From positions 1 through 35,573 of the forward strand of contig JAISUH010000079.1 in the NCBI GenBank assembly GCA_031272205.1: a DNA stretch of 35,573 bases, read 5' to 3'. The notes under the pieces are model-generated. The model worked only from the letters and a program-made list of their open reading frames with translations, was not told where the DNA came from and did not search any database. Positions 7,438 through 16,553 of this stretch are shown here, piece after piece. Source of the DNA: Dysgonamonadaceae bacterium. GTDB lineage: Bacteria > Bacteroidota > Bacteroidia > Bacteroidales > Dysgonomonadaceae. Every line of letters begins with the position of its first letter. Position 1 is the first letter of the stretch. The position numbers and the translations under genes were made by a program.

Positions 7438-8937
7438 TTATTTTTTGAAATAATGCCCGATAACGGGAATTTCCCGCAAAGGTACTTCTTTTTTGATAAC
7501 GGCCGCAATATAAATTGCCACAATAACGGTGCTGACGAACATCCGCAACCATACATTGTCGATATATTGGTGCGAAAGCGCAATACCGGCGAATAGAGCC
7601 AAGGCCAACGCCAAAAAAGTTGCCGCCGATTTTATGTTGTAGTTTATCGGATAGTATTTTTGACCGAGGAAATACGAAGCGAGCATCATCGCAATGTTGG
7701 CGAAGAACGAGGCCCAAGCGCATGCCATATACCCAAACTGAGGCACAAAGAAAATGTTCACAGCCAAGGTTATCGCCATCCCGAAAATCGAAAGATAGGC
7801 GCCCCATCGCGTTTTATCGGTTAATTTGTACCACAACGACAAGTTGAAATAAACGCCGAAAAACAGTTCGCCCATCATCACAATCGGAACAATGCGCAAA
7901 CCCTCGTGGTAAGTCGATTTCAACAGGTATTTGATGACGTCCATATAGCCCATCACCACTAAAAAAATGAGTAGTCCGAACAGAATGAAATAGCGGGTCG
8001 CTTCCGAATAGGCTGTACGGCTACCGTCGCCCGACTCTTTGTTTTTCGCGAAGATAAAGGGCTCGAACGCATAACGGAAAGCCTGTGCGAACATGACCAT
8101 TATCACCGCAATCTTAAACGACGCCGTATAAATGCCCAACTGATCCATCTTATCGAATTCAGTGGAGAGATACGGGTAAAGAATCTTGTCGAGGTTCTGA
8201 TTCATGATTCCGGCGATGCCCAATACCAGCAACGGGAGCGAATAAGCGAGCATTTTCTTCAGCAGTTTCGAGTCGAAAACGTATTTTACGCAAAGTTGCG
8301 GCGAAAGAAGCAGTAAGCGTATCGATGAAGCTAACAGATTGGATATAAGTATATAATCTACTCCATTCCGGATGTCGAACCACGCAAACGTTTCGGGAAA
8401 TTTGACGGCCAACCACGGACAGGCGACGAAGAAAAACAGGTTGAACACGATCGTCGCCACCACATTCAGGATTTGAATGCAGGCAAAACGGATCGGACGT
8501 TTTTGATACCTCAAATAGGCAAACGGTATCGCGCTGAACGCATCCAATCCGAGGATGACAATCAACAGCAGTACATAATGCGCTTTGATGTTGGGATCTC
8601 CGAAAACGGTGGTGATGGGTTGCAAAAACAGCAACGCCAGCGCCACAAAAAACAGCGAGGTAGTCCCTATACTGATGAGCGTAGTGGAATAAACAACGCT
8701 TGGATTCTCTTTTTCTTTGTTCGCGAAGCGGAAAAGACCGGTCTCCATCCCGTAAGTCAAAACGACAATTATCAGCGCTGTCCAACTATACAAAAGACCC
8801 ACAACGCCCATTTGCGACTGACTGACAAGCATATAACTCCACAACGGCGTCAGCAGCCAATTCAGGAACTTTCCCAAAATGCTGCTTATTCCGTAAATGG
8901 CCGTTTCTTTTGCCAATGTTTTCATACCTCCAGCCAT
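7438..8937 (-). CDS. Wzx/MATE-like polysaccharide flippase
   Basis: This 499-residue integral membrane protein belongs to the MVF/MATE-related polysaccharide transporter superfamily. It begins KTLAKETAIYGISSILGKFLNWLLTPLW, the usual N-terminus of Wzx-like oligosaccharide flippases in Bacteroidetes, and has about 12-14 hydrophobic segments spread over its length. The likely role is moving an undecaprenyl-linked glycan across the inner membrane, with unknown substrate. No glycan-synthesis genes are next to it, so it is not part of a visible polysaccharide cluster. Two starts are possible, M1 (8937) and M5 (8925). The sequence GGAGGT sits directly before M5 but too close to act as a normal ribosome-binding site. 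A -7 promoter element lies upstream. Confidence 0.85.
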   Translation of the reverse strand: MAGGMKTLAKETAIYGISSILGKFLNWLLTPLWSYMLVSQSQMGVVGLLYSWTALIIVVLTYGMETGLFRFANKEKENPSVVYSTTLISIGTTSLFFVALALLFLQPITTVFGDPNIKAHYVLLLIVILGLDAFSAIPFAYLRYQKRPIRFACIQILNVVATIVFNLFFFVACPWLAVKFPETFAWFDIRNGVDYILISNLLASSIRLLLLSPQLCVKYVFDSKLLKKMLAYSLPLLVLGIAGIMNQNLDKILYPYLSTEFDKMDQLGIYTASFKIAVIMVMFAQAFRYAFEPFIFAKNKESGDGSRTAYSEATRYFILFGLLIFLVVMGYMDVIKYLLKSTYHEGLRIVPIVMMGELFFGVYFNLSLWYKLTDKTRWGAYLSIFGMAITLAVNIFFVPQFGYMACAWASFFANIAMMLASYFLGQKYYPINYNIKSAATFLALALALFAGIALSHQYIDNVWLRMFVSTVIVAIYIAAVIKKEVPLREIPVIGHYFKK

Positions 8938-8985
8938 ACCTCGTTTACGAATAATTTAAAAATAGACATCGCAGATTTTAATTCG

Positions 8986-8993
8986 CAAAGGTA
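8986..8993 (-). promoter_or_regulatory. -7 promoter element of the flippase gene
   Basis: On the minus strand this reads TACCTTTG, an exact TAnnTTTG, 48 nt upstream of the start codon. No TTTG is found 19-21 nt further upstream; the nearest is at a spacing of about 11. The remaining 8994-9169 stretch before glyS is AT-rich without a clear full promoter. TTACTTTG at 9124-9131 is a near match for the plus strand. Confidence 0.5.
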
Positions 8994-9169
8994 ACATTTT
9001 TCCCCAAAGTAAATATATAACCTAATTTTAAATCCTGCAAGCAAGGTGAAAAAAAACACTTTTCTCCGCAAGAAATTAAAGCATATTTAGGAAAAAGCAT
9101 ACGCATATTTCAAAAAAAACAACTTACTTTGCAACTTAAAATCAGAATATACAATCCGAAGAGGAATTT

Positions 9170-10711
9170 ATGGCACAACAGGAAGAAGTTTTTAAAAAAC
9201 TCATTGCGCATTGCAAGGAATACGGTTTTGTGTTTCCTTCGAGCGAAATTTACGACGGGCTGGCTGCCGTGTATGATTACGGACAGAACGGCGTGGAACT
9301 CAAAAACAACATCAAACGCTACTGGTGGGACGCGATGACGATGCTCAACGACAACGTAGTGGGCATTGACGCGGCTATTTTTATGCACCCCACCACTTGG
9401 AAAGCAAGCGGACACGTCGATGCCTTCAACGACCCGCTTATCGATAACCGCGATAGCAAAAAACGCTACCGCGCCGACGTGCTGATAGAGGAACTGTTGG
9501 CAAAATTCGACGACAAAATCGAAAAAGAGGTGGAAAAAGCCGCCAAACGTTTCGGCGAAACCTTTGACGAAGCACTTTTCCGCCAGACCAACCCGCGTGT
9601 GGTGGAAAACCGCGAAAAACGCGATGCGCTGCACGCTCGTTTCACCAAAGCATTGAACGACAGCAATTTGGATGAACTCAAACAGATTATCGTTGATTAT
9701 GAGGTGGTTTGCCCCATTTCAGGTACGAAAAACTGGACGGATGTGCGTCAGTTCAACCTGATGTTTGCCACCGAAATCGGCTCCACAGCTGACGGTGCAA
9801 TGAAAATTTACCTCCGTCCCGAAACCGCGCAGGGCATTTTTGTCAACTTCCTCAACGTGCAAAAAACAGGACGTATGAAAATCCCGTTCGGAATAGCACA
9901 AATCGGCAAAGCATTTCGTAATGAGATAGTTGCACGGCAGTTTATTTTCCGTATGCGCGAATTTGAGCAAATGGAAATGCAATTTTTCGTGCGTCCGGGC
10001 GAGGAAATGAAGTGGTTTGAATACTGGAAACAGTTCCGCCTGCGCTGGCACAAAGCGCTGGGATTGGGCGACCACAAATACCGTTTCCACGACCACGACA
10101 AATTGGCGCACTATGCCAACGCCGCCACCGATATTGAGTTCGAGATGCCGTTTGGTTTTAAGGAGGTGGAGGGCATCCACTCGCGCACCGATTTCGACCT
10201 CGGCAGCCACGAAAAATATTCGGGCAAAAACATCAAATATTTCGACCCCGAATTGAACGAAAGTTATGTGCCTTACGTCATCGAAACATCGATTGGCGTT
10301 GACCGCACCTTCCTTTCGATAATGGCGGCAGCTTACGATGAGCAGACACTCGAAGGCGGCGACAGTCGCGTGGTGTTACACCTGCCCGCCGTGCTTGCGC
10401 CCGTGAAAGTGGCGGTATTGCCCTTAGTAAAAAAGGACGGCTTGCCCGAGAAAGCCCGCGAGGTAATGAATTTGCTGAAATTCGATTTCAAAGCCGTGTA
10501 TGATGAAAAAGACAGCATCGGCAAGCGTTACCGCCGTCAGGACGCCGTTGGCACGCCCTTCTGCGTAACCATCGACCACGAAACACTTGAAAACGAAACC
10601 GTTACAATCCGCCACCGCGACAGTATGCAGCAGGAAAGGGTAAAAATTTCGGAACTTTACGGAATTATTGAAAATGAAGTAAGTTTGAAAAGTTTGTTGA
10701 AAAAACTGTAA
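9170..10711 (+). CDS. glyS: Glycyl-tRNA synthetase, single-chain dimeric type
   Basis: This 513-residue class II aminoacyl-tRNA synthetase charges tRNA-Gly with glycine in the cytoplasm. It is the single-chain alpha2 type, as in archaea, eukaryotes and Bacteroidetes, not the alpha2beta2 GlyQ/GlyS pair. The N-terminus (CKEYGFVFPSSEIYDGLAAVYDYG) is diagnostic. Class II motif 2 is visible around AFRNE (FRNE at 249-252) and motif 3 at ETSIGVDRTF. The C-terminal anticodon-binding domain starts near LAPVKVAVLPL and continues to RYRRQDAVGTPFCVTID. An insertion between motifs 1 and 2 (about 95-175) is charged and probably contacts the tRNA acceptor. The FKBP lipoprotein gene follows after 26 nt, so the two may share a transcript. 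Confidence 0.97.
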   Translation: MAQQEEVFKKLIAHCKEYGFVFPSSEIYDGLAAVYDYGQNGVELKNNIKRYWWDAMTMLNDNVVGIDAAIFMHPTTWKASGHVDAFNDPLIDNRDSKKRYRADVLIEELLAKFDDKIEKEVEKAAKRFGETFDEALFRQTNPRVVENREKRDALHARFTKALNDSNLDELKQIIVDYEVVCPISGTKNWTDVRQFNLMFATEIGSTADGAMKIYLRPETAQGIFVNFLNVQKTGRMKIPFGIAQIGKAFRNEIVARQFIFRMREFEQMEMQFFVRPGEEMKWFEYWKQFRLRWHKALGLGDHKYRFHDHDKLAHYANAATDIEFEMPFGFKEVEGIHSRTDFDLGSHEKYSGKNIKYFDPELNESYVPYVIETSIGVDRTFLSIMAAAYDEQTLEGGDSRVVLHLPAVLAPVKVAVLPLVKKDGLPEKAREVMNLLKFDFKAVYDEKDSIGKRYRRQDAVGTPFCVTIDHETLENETVTIRHRDSMQQERVKISELYGIIENEVSLKSLLKKL

Positions 10712-10737
10712 ATCAAATATTAAAATAACAAGATAAG

Positions 10738-11283
10738 ATGAAATTAAAACATTTATTGTTTGTCCTTTTTGCTTTCACAGCGCTTGTTTCGGCTTGTAAC
10801 GACGACGACAACGAAATCGACACGGAATGGAAAGAAGCCAATGAAGCCAAGTTTGCAGAAATTGCCGCCAATTCCGGATACAAGAAGCTGGAATCGCAAT
10901 CGAACAACGGCTACATTATGTATAAAGTGCTCAATGAGGGAAGCGGCGACAAAAGTCCCTTTTTCTCGGACAATGTAAAGGTGAAATACCAAGGCTGGTT
11001 CAAATACGATTGGAACAAAGCCGATACCTATATCGATGAGAACGAAAATTACATTACCAATAAGAATGTATTCGATAAATCCCTTGTTACGCCCGCCTCG
11101 TTTAAGGTATCGAGCCTTGTAGATGGTTTTTCCACCGCTCTCCAGTACATGGTTGTGGGCGACAAATGGGAAATTTGGATTCCTTGGAAATTAGGTTATG
11201 GTGCAACAGGATACAGCTCCGGCAGCATAGCCGGATACACTACCTTAGTTTTCGAGATTGAATTGGTAGAAATTGTGGAATAG
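10738..11283 (+). CDS. FKBP-type peptidyl-prolyl isomerase lipoprotein
   Basis: This 181-residue lipoprotein has a signal peptide ending in LVSAC (lipidated Cys20) and an acidic linker (NDDDNEID). The FKBP fold covers about residues 60-181: NVKVKYQGWF, then GFSTALQYMVVGDKWEIWIPW, then LGYGATG and TTLVFEIELVEIVE, which aligns with the usual STLIFDVELL end. It probably accelerates prolyl isomerisation during folding of exported proteins at the membrane. A loop between the first strands (DWNKADTYIDENENYITNKN) is longer than in minimal FKBPs. It is convergent with the D-Ala-D-Ala peptidase gene, whose stop lies 4 bp away. Confidence 0.9.
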   Translation: MKLKHLLFVLFAFTALVSACNDDDNEIDTEWKEANEAKFAEIAANSGYKKLESQSNNGYIMYKVLNEGSGDKSPFFSDNVKVKYQGWFKYDWNKADTYIDENENYITNKNVFDKSLVTPASFKVSSLVDGFSTALQYMVVGDKWEIWIPWKLGYGATGYSSGSIAGYTTLVFEIELVEIVE

Positions 11284-11287
11284 CTTT

Positions 11288-12739
11288 TCACAAAGAAGAC
11301 AACAATTTTTCGATGGCACGCCGCACCTCTGCTCGCGTGCCATTGAACTTATTGACCATCACCGAGAAAACCAATTTCTTGTCGCCCGACACCAAATAAC
11401 CGGCATAGCATTGCACTCCTCCGATACTGCCGCTTTTCATGCGGATTATGCCCTTATATGCCGTGTTTGTCATGAAACTGCGCACCGTGCCTTCTTCTCC
11501 CGCTTTCGGCAACGAATCGAAAAAGACGGCAGAATTTTTGCCCGCGTACATGTAAGCCAATAAATCGGTCAGGAATTTGGGGCTGATAGCGTTTTGCGGG
11601 GCAAGGCCGCAACCGTCGTACATTGTTAGGGCTTTCGTGTCGATGCCTTTCGATTTCCAAAAGAGATCAATAGCATTGATACCTTCCTGCAAGGCATCGC
11701 TGTAAATATCGGTGTTTCGGGTTCGTCCGACGGTTCGGATAAGGTGTTCGGCATAATGATTGTTGCTTTGTACGTTTATCTCGCGGATCATCTCGCTCAT
11801 CGGCCGCGAACGGTATTCAAAAAGGGGAGTTCCTATTTTGTAGGGCTGGGTTTTGTCCGTCTCGCAAAGGCGCGAAACATAATCCCTGCGCGAGGTTTCC
11901 ACTTTCTCGATTTCAAAGCCGGAACGGCGCAAATAGTCCGCCATCGTTTCGCCGAGCAACAGTCCCGGATCAGGGATATCGCCTTTGATGCTAAATTCCG
12001 CGCGTCCTGCGGGGATATCGCCGCGAAGGCTTCTCTCATACGAGAACGGCATGCCGTAAATATATCCGTTATCTTGTCCCAGCGTATTCAACGTCAGGTA
12101 ATTATCGAAAGTAAGGCCTTTTATCGCGGGCTCGGTACGGATAATTTGCGGACAAACATTGCGGCTCGTCGTATTGAAAAACAATTTGTAGGTATTGTCG
12201 AAAATGCTGATACCGTAAGCTCCCGACGCATAATAATTACCCATATCCACCCATGTCCATTCGGGGGAAATACCCATGTAACCGAAGCGATTATCGACCA
12301 CATAAACCGAATATTTTTTGTCCGCCGGCAATTTTCTTCTCAATTCCGATGCGCAATGGATGAAGAAGGCATCGGGGTTATCGTCAAAAACGCTGCTGCC
12401 GAGCGTCGGATCGCCCGATCCGATAACCAATATGCGCGACGGATCGTCTTTATCCAAGGCCACAAGGGTTGTGTAGCAAAAGTCAGCGCCGAGTATTTCG
12501 GTGGCAACCGCCGTTGTAATCAGTTTTTGAACCGACGCAGGGGTAAGCGATTTGTCGGCGTTGTGCGACAACAGCGTCTTACCCCTGCTTAAATCTGCCA
12601 CATTTACCCCCACCGAAGCATGTTTCAGCGCGGGATTGCGCAGGAATTGCTGCAAGGGCGTTTGGGCGGAGAGGAGATACGAAAACGAAATTAAAGAACA
12701 GACAAGAGCTGTTCGTTTAAAAAAATGATTTGTCGGCAT
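11288..12739 (-). CDS. dacB: D-Ala-D-Ala carboxypeptidase/endopeptidase, PBP4 type
   Basis: This 483-residue S13-family penicillin-binding protein trims D-Ala from peptidoglycan stem peptides or cleaves cross-links in the periplasm. A signal peptide ends near LLSAQ (about 25). The three active-site motifs are present: SVQK at 69-72 (acylated Ser69), SNN within NVQSNNHYAEH, and KSGS (the KTG box) within RMKSGSIGGVQCYAG. The large insertion typical of PBP4 lies between the first two. It is the last of four closely spaced minus-strand genes (lgt, flavodiiron protein, nagB, this gene). The gap to nagB is 69 bp, so it may have its own promoter, though none stands out. Confidence 0.93.
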   Translation of the reverse strand: MPTNHFFKRTALVCSLISFSYLLSAQTPLQQFLRNPALKHASVGVNVADLSRGKTLLSHNADKSLTPASVQKLITTAVATEILGADFCYTTLVALDKDDPSRILVIGSGDPTLGSSVFDDNPDAFFIHCASELRRKLPADKKYSVYVVDNRFGYMGISPEWTWVDMGNYYASGAYGISIFDNTYKLFFNTTSRNVCPQIIRTEPAIKGLTFDNYLTLNTLGQDNGYIYGMPFSYERSLRGDIPAGRAEFSIKGDIPDPGLLLGETMADYLRRSGFEIEKVETSRRDYVSRLCETDKTQPYKIGTPLFEYRSRPMSEMIREINVQSNNHYAEHLIRTVGRTRNTDIYSDALQEGINAIDLFWKSKGIDTKALTMYDGCGLAPQNAISPKFLTDLLAYMYAGKNSAVFFDSLPKAGEEGTVRSFMTNTAYKGIIRMKSGSIGGVQCYAGYLVSGDKKLVFSVMVNKFNGTRAEVRRAIEKLLSSL

Positions 12740-12808
12740 GGGAATGGTCTTTTTTTTTCGAATAATTCAAACGGCTGAACTCATGCTGTTATCTTCTTCC
12801 CGTCTGCG

Positions 12809-13618
12809 TTACAACAGAGCTTCCGGATCGAGATTCCCGTGTTCGATATCGAGGAAATACTTGTAGGTTCCCACTTTCAATTCGGCGCAAGCGTCGTAAT
12901 CACAAACGATAATACCTTTCGGATGCAGTTGCAATGCACTGATCGTCCACATCTGCGTGATTCCGCCTTCCACAGCGTGGTAAAGTGCACGCGATTTGTG
13001 GTGCCCGTTGACGAGAATCAGCACTTCCTTTGCATCGAGAACAGTGCCCACGCCCACGGTAAGAGCCGTTTTGGGAACTTTATTCACATCGTTATCGAAA
13101 AAGCGAGAATTGGCGATGATGGTATCCGTGGTCAGGGTTTTCACGCGCGTGCGGGATGTCAGCGACGAACCCGGCTCGTTGAATGCGATATGCCCGTCGG
13201 GGCCGATACCGCCCAAAAACAGATCAATACCTCCAACCATTTTGATGGTGTCTTCGTAGGCTCGACATTCCAATTCCAAATCGGGAGCGCATCCGTTCAG
13301 GATATGCACGTTCTCTTTCGGGATATCGATATGACTGAAAAAATTATTCCACATAAACGAATGGTAGCTTTCGGGGTGATCCTGAGGCAGGCCTACGTAC
13401 TCGTCCATATTGAACGTGATGACATTTTCGAACGAAACAGCGCCCTGCTCATACAGTTTGATAAGCGCTTTGTAGGTTTTCAAAGGCGACGATCCGGTAG
13501 GCAAACCCAACTTGAAGGGTTGCTGGGGCGTCGGTTTTGCTTTGTTGATTTTTGCGGCGATGTAACTGGCTGCCCATTGTGCCATCAGATCCGCATCGGG
13601 CTGAATAATTAATCTCAT
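12809..13618 (-). CDS. nagB: Glucosamine-6-phosphate deaminase
   Basis: This 269-residue enzyme converts glucosamine-6-phosphate to fructose-6-phosphate and ammonia. Catalytic residues sit at the same numbers as in E. coli NagB: Asp72 (NMDEYVGL), Asp141 and His143 ([11 protein letters not shown]) and Glu148 (NEPGSS). The phosphate loop [12 protein letters not shown] (38-49) is intact. The length matches the E. coli enzyme (266). No nagA or NagC-type regulator is adjacent. The flavodiiron gene lies 39 bp upstream and dacB 69 bp downstream, so amino-sugar recycling is placed beside a peptidoglycan hydrolase. Confidence 0.96.
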   Translation of the reverse strand: MRLIIQPDADLMAQWAASYIAAKINKAKPTPQQPFKLGLPTGSSPLKTYKALIKLYEQGAVSFENVITFNMDEYVGLPQDHPESYHSFMWNNFFSHIDIPKENVHILNGCAPDLELECRAYEDTIKMVGGIDLFLGGIGPDGHIAFNEPGSSLTSRTRVKTLTTDTIIANSRFFDNDVNKVPKTALTVGVGTVLDAKEVLILVNGHHKSRALYHAVEGGITQMWTISALQLHPKGIIVCDYDACAELKVGTYKYFLDIEHGNLDPEALL

Positions 13619-13657
13619 ACTATTTTTGTTTATTGATTTTTGCGAAAATTTTATGAT

Positions 13658-14869
13658 CTAATCTCTTACTGCATCGGCATTTAACTTTTCAGCCATATTC
13701 CGACCCAGCGCGACGGCTTCTTCCAACGTCGCCGCATTGAGCGACTGTTTGATTTCGACCGAAGGTCCAACCGTCTCAAAACCGATGGTTTCCGAAAATT
13801 CCTTCAAGTGCTTTACGGCGGCTCCGGCCCATGTAAACCCTCCGAAATATCCGAAACAGCGGTTTTTCACCGCTCTGTTTTGTATGGCCGAGAGCAGAGA
13901 TTCCACTCCGGGATAGAGTTTGTTGTTGTATGTGGGTGAGCCGATTATCAATCCCCGATATTTAAAAATATCGCGGATAATTTCCGAATGGTGGCTTTTC
14001 GAAACATTGTGCAGCACAATATTGCAGATGCCGTTGGCCGCAGCTTCCGCCGCAATAACCTCAGCCACCTGCTCTACATTCCCGTACATGCTCCCGTAAG
14101 CGATGACCAATCCTTTCTCGGCCTCGTATCTGCTGAGTTTATCGTAAAGGGACACTACTTTCCCAATGTTTTCTTTTTCGGTCCATACAGGGCCGTGCGT
14201 TGAGCATATTTTTTCGATTTCGATATCGGATAATTTTTTCAACGCTACCTGAACTTGCGAGCCGTATTTGCCAACAATATTGGAGTAGTAGCGAATCATT
14301 TCGTCTTCGTATTTTTCGGGAACGGTTTGCGTATCGAGAACGCCCCCGTCGAGCGTGCCGAACGAACCAAAGGCGTCGCCCGCGAAAATCGTTTTGTGTT
14401 CCTGTACATACGTCATCATGGTTTCGGGCCAGTGAAGCATGGGGGTGAGAAAAAATTGCAGGGTGCATTTCCCCAACGAGAGGATATCTCTATCTTTGAT
14501 CATCTTAACGTTCTCGGTGATGTTGTAATATCCCTTCAACATGTCGGCCGTACGGTTGTTCCCTACGATTTGTATGTTGGGATAACGATTGACAAGCCAT
14601 TCTATCGCACCCGAATGGTCGGGTTCCATGTGATTGATAATGAGATAATCAACAGGTTTTTTGCCCAAAACCGAATCTACTTTATTGAAGAATATTTCGG
14701 CGTAACAAATATCGACGGTATCAATCAATGCCACTTTTTCGTCGCGAATGATATAGGAGTTATACGAAACGCCTTTGGGCAACGGCCAAAGGTTCTCGAA
14801 GAGATGTTTTGTGCGGTCGTTCACCCCAACGTAAAAAATATTGTCTGAAATGTTTAATGGTTTATACAT
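13658..14869 (-). CDS. Flavodiiron protein (FprA family)
   Basis: This 403-residue cytoplasmic enzyme reduces O2 to water and/or NO to N2O, protecting anaerobes. The N-terminal metallo-beta-lactamase-like domain carries the full di-iron ligand set: His80, Glu82, Asp84 and His85 (NHMEPDHSG), His146 (MLHWPE), Asp165 (FAGDAFGS) and His225 (CSTHGPVW). The C-terminal flavodoxin domain begins near residue 253 with GLVIAYGSMYGNVEQVAE, the FMN phosphate loop. There is no rubredoxin domain, so a separate electron donor is needed. It lies 27 bp downstream of lgt and 39 bp upstream of nagB. The sequence does not tell whether O2 or NO is preferred. Confidence 0.95.
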   Translation of the reverse strand: MYKPLNISDNIFYVGVNDRTKHLFENLWPLPKGVSYNSYIIRDEKVALIDTVDICYAEIFFNKVDSVLGKKPVDYLIINHMEPDHSGAIEWLVNRYPNIQIVGNNRTADMLKGYYNITENVKMIKDRDILSLGKCTLQFFLTPMLHWPETMMTYVQEHKTIFAGDAFGSFGTLDGGVLDTQTVPEKYEDEMIRYYSNIVGKYGSQVQVALKKLSDIEIEKICSTHGPVWTEKENIGKVVSLYDKLSRYEAEKGLVIAYGSMYGNVEQVAEVIAAEAAANGICNIVLHNVSKSHHSEIIRDIFKYRGLIIGSPTYNNKLYPGVESLLSAIQNRAVKNRCFGYFGGFTWAGAAVKHLKEFSETIGFETVGPSVEIKQSLNAATLEEAVALGRNMAEKLNADAVRD

Positions 14870-14896
14870 GTCTTTAAAATAAATGAAACATCGCTG

Positions 14897-15733
14897 TTAT
14901 TTTTTCACAGGTTTCCGGTTCGCATTCCAAATAAGCCATATCCCCCATATAATGAAAGGGATGCTGAGCCATTGTCCCAGAATCAGCCCCGTGCTGTTCC
15001 GCATGGCGATTTCCGAGTCAACCTGCACGTTTTTAATAAATTCGACAAAGAAACGCGCCACGAAAATCATCGTGATGCCCACTCCGAGAATCAACCCCGG
15101 TTTATCTTTCGCCGTGGTTTTCCAATACAGGTGCATGGTAACCGCAAAAATCACGAGATACACCACGGCTTCGTATATTTGCGTGGGATGCGAAGGGTCG
15201 GAAAAAACGGGATTTGCACCCTGTTGCCATTGGGAAATATTGGTAATGAAACGAAATCCCCATGGCAAATCGGTCGTTCCTCCGTATATTTCGTGGTTCA
15301 TTAAATTTCCAAGCCGAATCATGGCTGCCGCAAAGCCTGTGGGAACCATCACACGGTCGAAAGTCCACAAAGGAGTCATTTTCGTTACGTTTTTCGAATA
15401 GAGCAAAACCGCTATGATGATGCCGATAACGCCGCCGTGGCTTGCCAACCCGCCTTTATAGACTTTCAGTATCTCAACCGGATGAGCAAGGTAATAGGCG
15501 GGTTCGTAAAACAGGCAATGCCCCAGCCTCGCGCCGATAATGATTCCCAGCAGCATGTAAAAGAAAAGCGAATCGAACCACTTTTCGGAACGTTTTTCGG
15601 ATATGAATATGCGCTGCACAACATACACCGCAACAATCAGGCCTATAACCCACAGGAGTCCGTACCAGCGGATTTCGCGGCCAAAAACGGTAAAAAGAGT
15701 AGGATCTACGTCCCACGTAACATTCAATAACAT
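14897..15733 (-). CDS. lgt: Prolipoprotein diacylglyceryl transferase
   Basis: This 278-residue inner-membrane enzyme moves a diacylglyceryl group from phosphatidylglycerol to the lipobox Cys of prolipoproteins, the first step in lipoprotein maturation. It has about seven transmembrane segments. Signature parts are present: IRWYGLLWVIG near the N-terminus, GGLASHGGVIGI with the essential His, and IRLGNLMNHEIYG, the Lgt signature with the conserved Arg and Glu. The length is typical. It heads the minus-strand run lgt / flavodiiron / nagB / dacB, with a -7 element 24 nt upstream of the start. The later enzyme, lspA, is in the same window at 32.7 kb. Confidence 0.97.
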   Translation of the reverse strand: MLLNVTWDVDPTLFTVFGREIRWYGLLWVIGLIVAVYVVQRIFISEKRSEKWFDSLFFYMLLGIIIGARLGHCLFYEPAYYLAHPVEILKVYKGGLASHGGVIGIIIAVLLYSKNVTKMTPLWTFDRVMVPTGFAAAMIRLGNLMNHEIYGGTTDLPWGFRFITNISQWQQGANPVFSDPSHPTQIYEAVVYLVIFAVTMHLYWKTTAKDKPGLILGVGITMIFVARFFVEFIKNVQVDSEIAMRNSTGLILGQWLSIPFIIWGIWLIWNANRKPVKK

Positions 15734-15756
15734 GGTCTTTTGTTTTTAATGTGGTA

Positions 15757-15764
15757 CAAAGATA
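15757..15764 (-). promoter_or_regulatory. -7 promoter element of lgt
   Basis: On the minus strand this reads TATCTTTG, an exact TAnnTTTG, 24 nt before the start codon, so the leader would be very short. The expected -33 position has TTTC at a spacing near 18, a partial match. The 15735-15974 gap otherwise holds an AT-rich decayed-looking stretch (AATGAAGAATGGAGAATTGA at 15799-15818) and no gene. Confidence 0.5.
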
Positions 15765-15926
15765 ACTATTTTTGTTCAATAAGAAACATCGTATTTCATA
15801 ATGAAGAATGGAGAATTGAAAGTGGAACGTGTAAAGACAGGCGAAGGCGCGAAAATTAAATGCGTTGTCTTGTACGCCTGAACCCACTTTTTGAAACGTC
15901 AATCTCTATAAGTAAAAACTTTTTCC

Positions 15927-15934
15927 TATTTTTG
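15927..15934 (+). promoter_or_regulatory. -7 promoter element of the MetRS C-domain gene
   Basis: TATTTTTG matches TAnnTTTG exactly and lies 40 nt before the ATG at 15975. No TTTG is present 19-21 nt upstream. The same octamer precedes glyA at 16554. Confidence 0.5.
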
Positions 15935-15974
15935 CAGGTCAGGAAAATCAACAATAAAAATTTACAAAATATAT

Positions 15975-16508
15975 ATGACAGACAAAAATAAAGAACTTAC
16001 TTGGGACGACTTCGGTAAGACCGATTTGCTCCCCGAAGGACACTCGCTCGGCGACGTGTCGCTGATGTTCGAAAAAATAGAGGACGACGCTATCGAGGCG
16101 CAAATAAAAAAATTGCAGGACGCCAAAACGGCGAACGAGGTTGCCGAACAAGCCGGTGATGACGTTCCGAAGGTGAAAGAAAACGTCGCTTTCGAAGATT
16201 TCGAGAAACTTGATATCCGCGTGGCTACCGTTTTGGAATGTGAAAAAGTGCCGAAAGCCGACAAACTGTTGCGCTTCAAGCTCGATGACGGAATGGGCGG
16301 GCGTACCATCCTTTCGGGTATCGCCGAATATTACCCTGATCCGCAGGCGTTAGTGGGCAAACAGGTTTGTTTCGTTGCCAATTTCGAAGCGCGTAAACTG
16401 CGCGGATTCATGAGCGAAGGGATGATTCTCTCGGCGCAGGATACCGACGGCTCTTATTCGGTCGTTCAACCCTCAAAAAAAATAAAACCGGGAAATCCGG
16501 TACTCTAA
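15975..16508 (+). CDS. Stand-alone methionyl-tRNA synthetase C-terminal (Trbp111-like) protein
   Basis: This 177-residue protein corresponds to the C-terminal quarter of a Bacteroidetes MetRS. Residues 9-50 (TWDDFGKTDLLPEGHSLG, then LMFEKIEDDAIEAQIKKL) match the end of the anticodon-binding domain. After a short charged linker, residues about 74-177 form the OB-fold tRNA-binding module (FEKLDIRVATVLECEKVPKADKLL, SGIAEYY, GFMSEGMILSA). The catalytic domain with HIGH and KMSKS is absent, and upstream DNA contains no trace of it. It could be the free second subunit of a split MetRS, as in Aquifex, or a partial duplicate. A general tRNA-binding chaperone of the CsaA type is less likely because of the N-terminal MetRS segment. 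It has its own -7 element, and glyA follows after 84 bp. Confidence 0.85.
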   Translation: MTDKNKELTWDDFGKTDLLPEGHSLGDVSLMFEKIEDDAIEAQIKKLQDAKTANEVAEQAGDDVPKVKENVAFEDFEKLDIRVATVLECEKVPKADKLLRFKLDDGMGGRTILSGIAEYYPDPQALVGKQVCFVANFEARKLRGFMSEGMILSAQDTDGSYSVVQPSKKIKPGNPVL

Positions 16509-16553
16509 TCGCGGAAAAGAAGATTTTTATGCCGATAATCGGATAATCTTCCC

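Noticed and set aside
7401-7583. N-terminal extension of the S46 peptidase frame by 61 codons
   Set aside because: The extension overlaps the flippase gene and puts the signal peptide in the middle of the protein. MKKLLLTVAVV at 7400 is the proper start.
15799-15890. Possible regulatory RNA or repeat in the gap between lgt and the MetRS C-domain gene
   Set aside because: AATGAAGAATGGAGAATTGA looks like degraded repeat DNA, and the CAGGCG/CGCCTG pair is only 6 bp with a loop of over 30 nt. There is no convincing structure.
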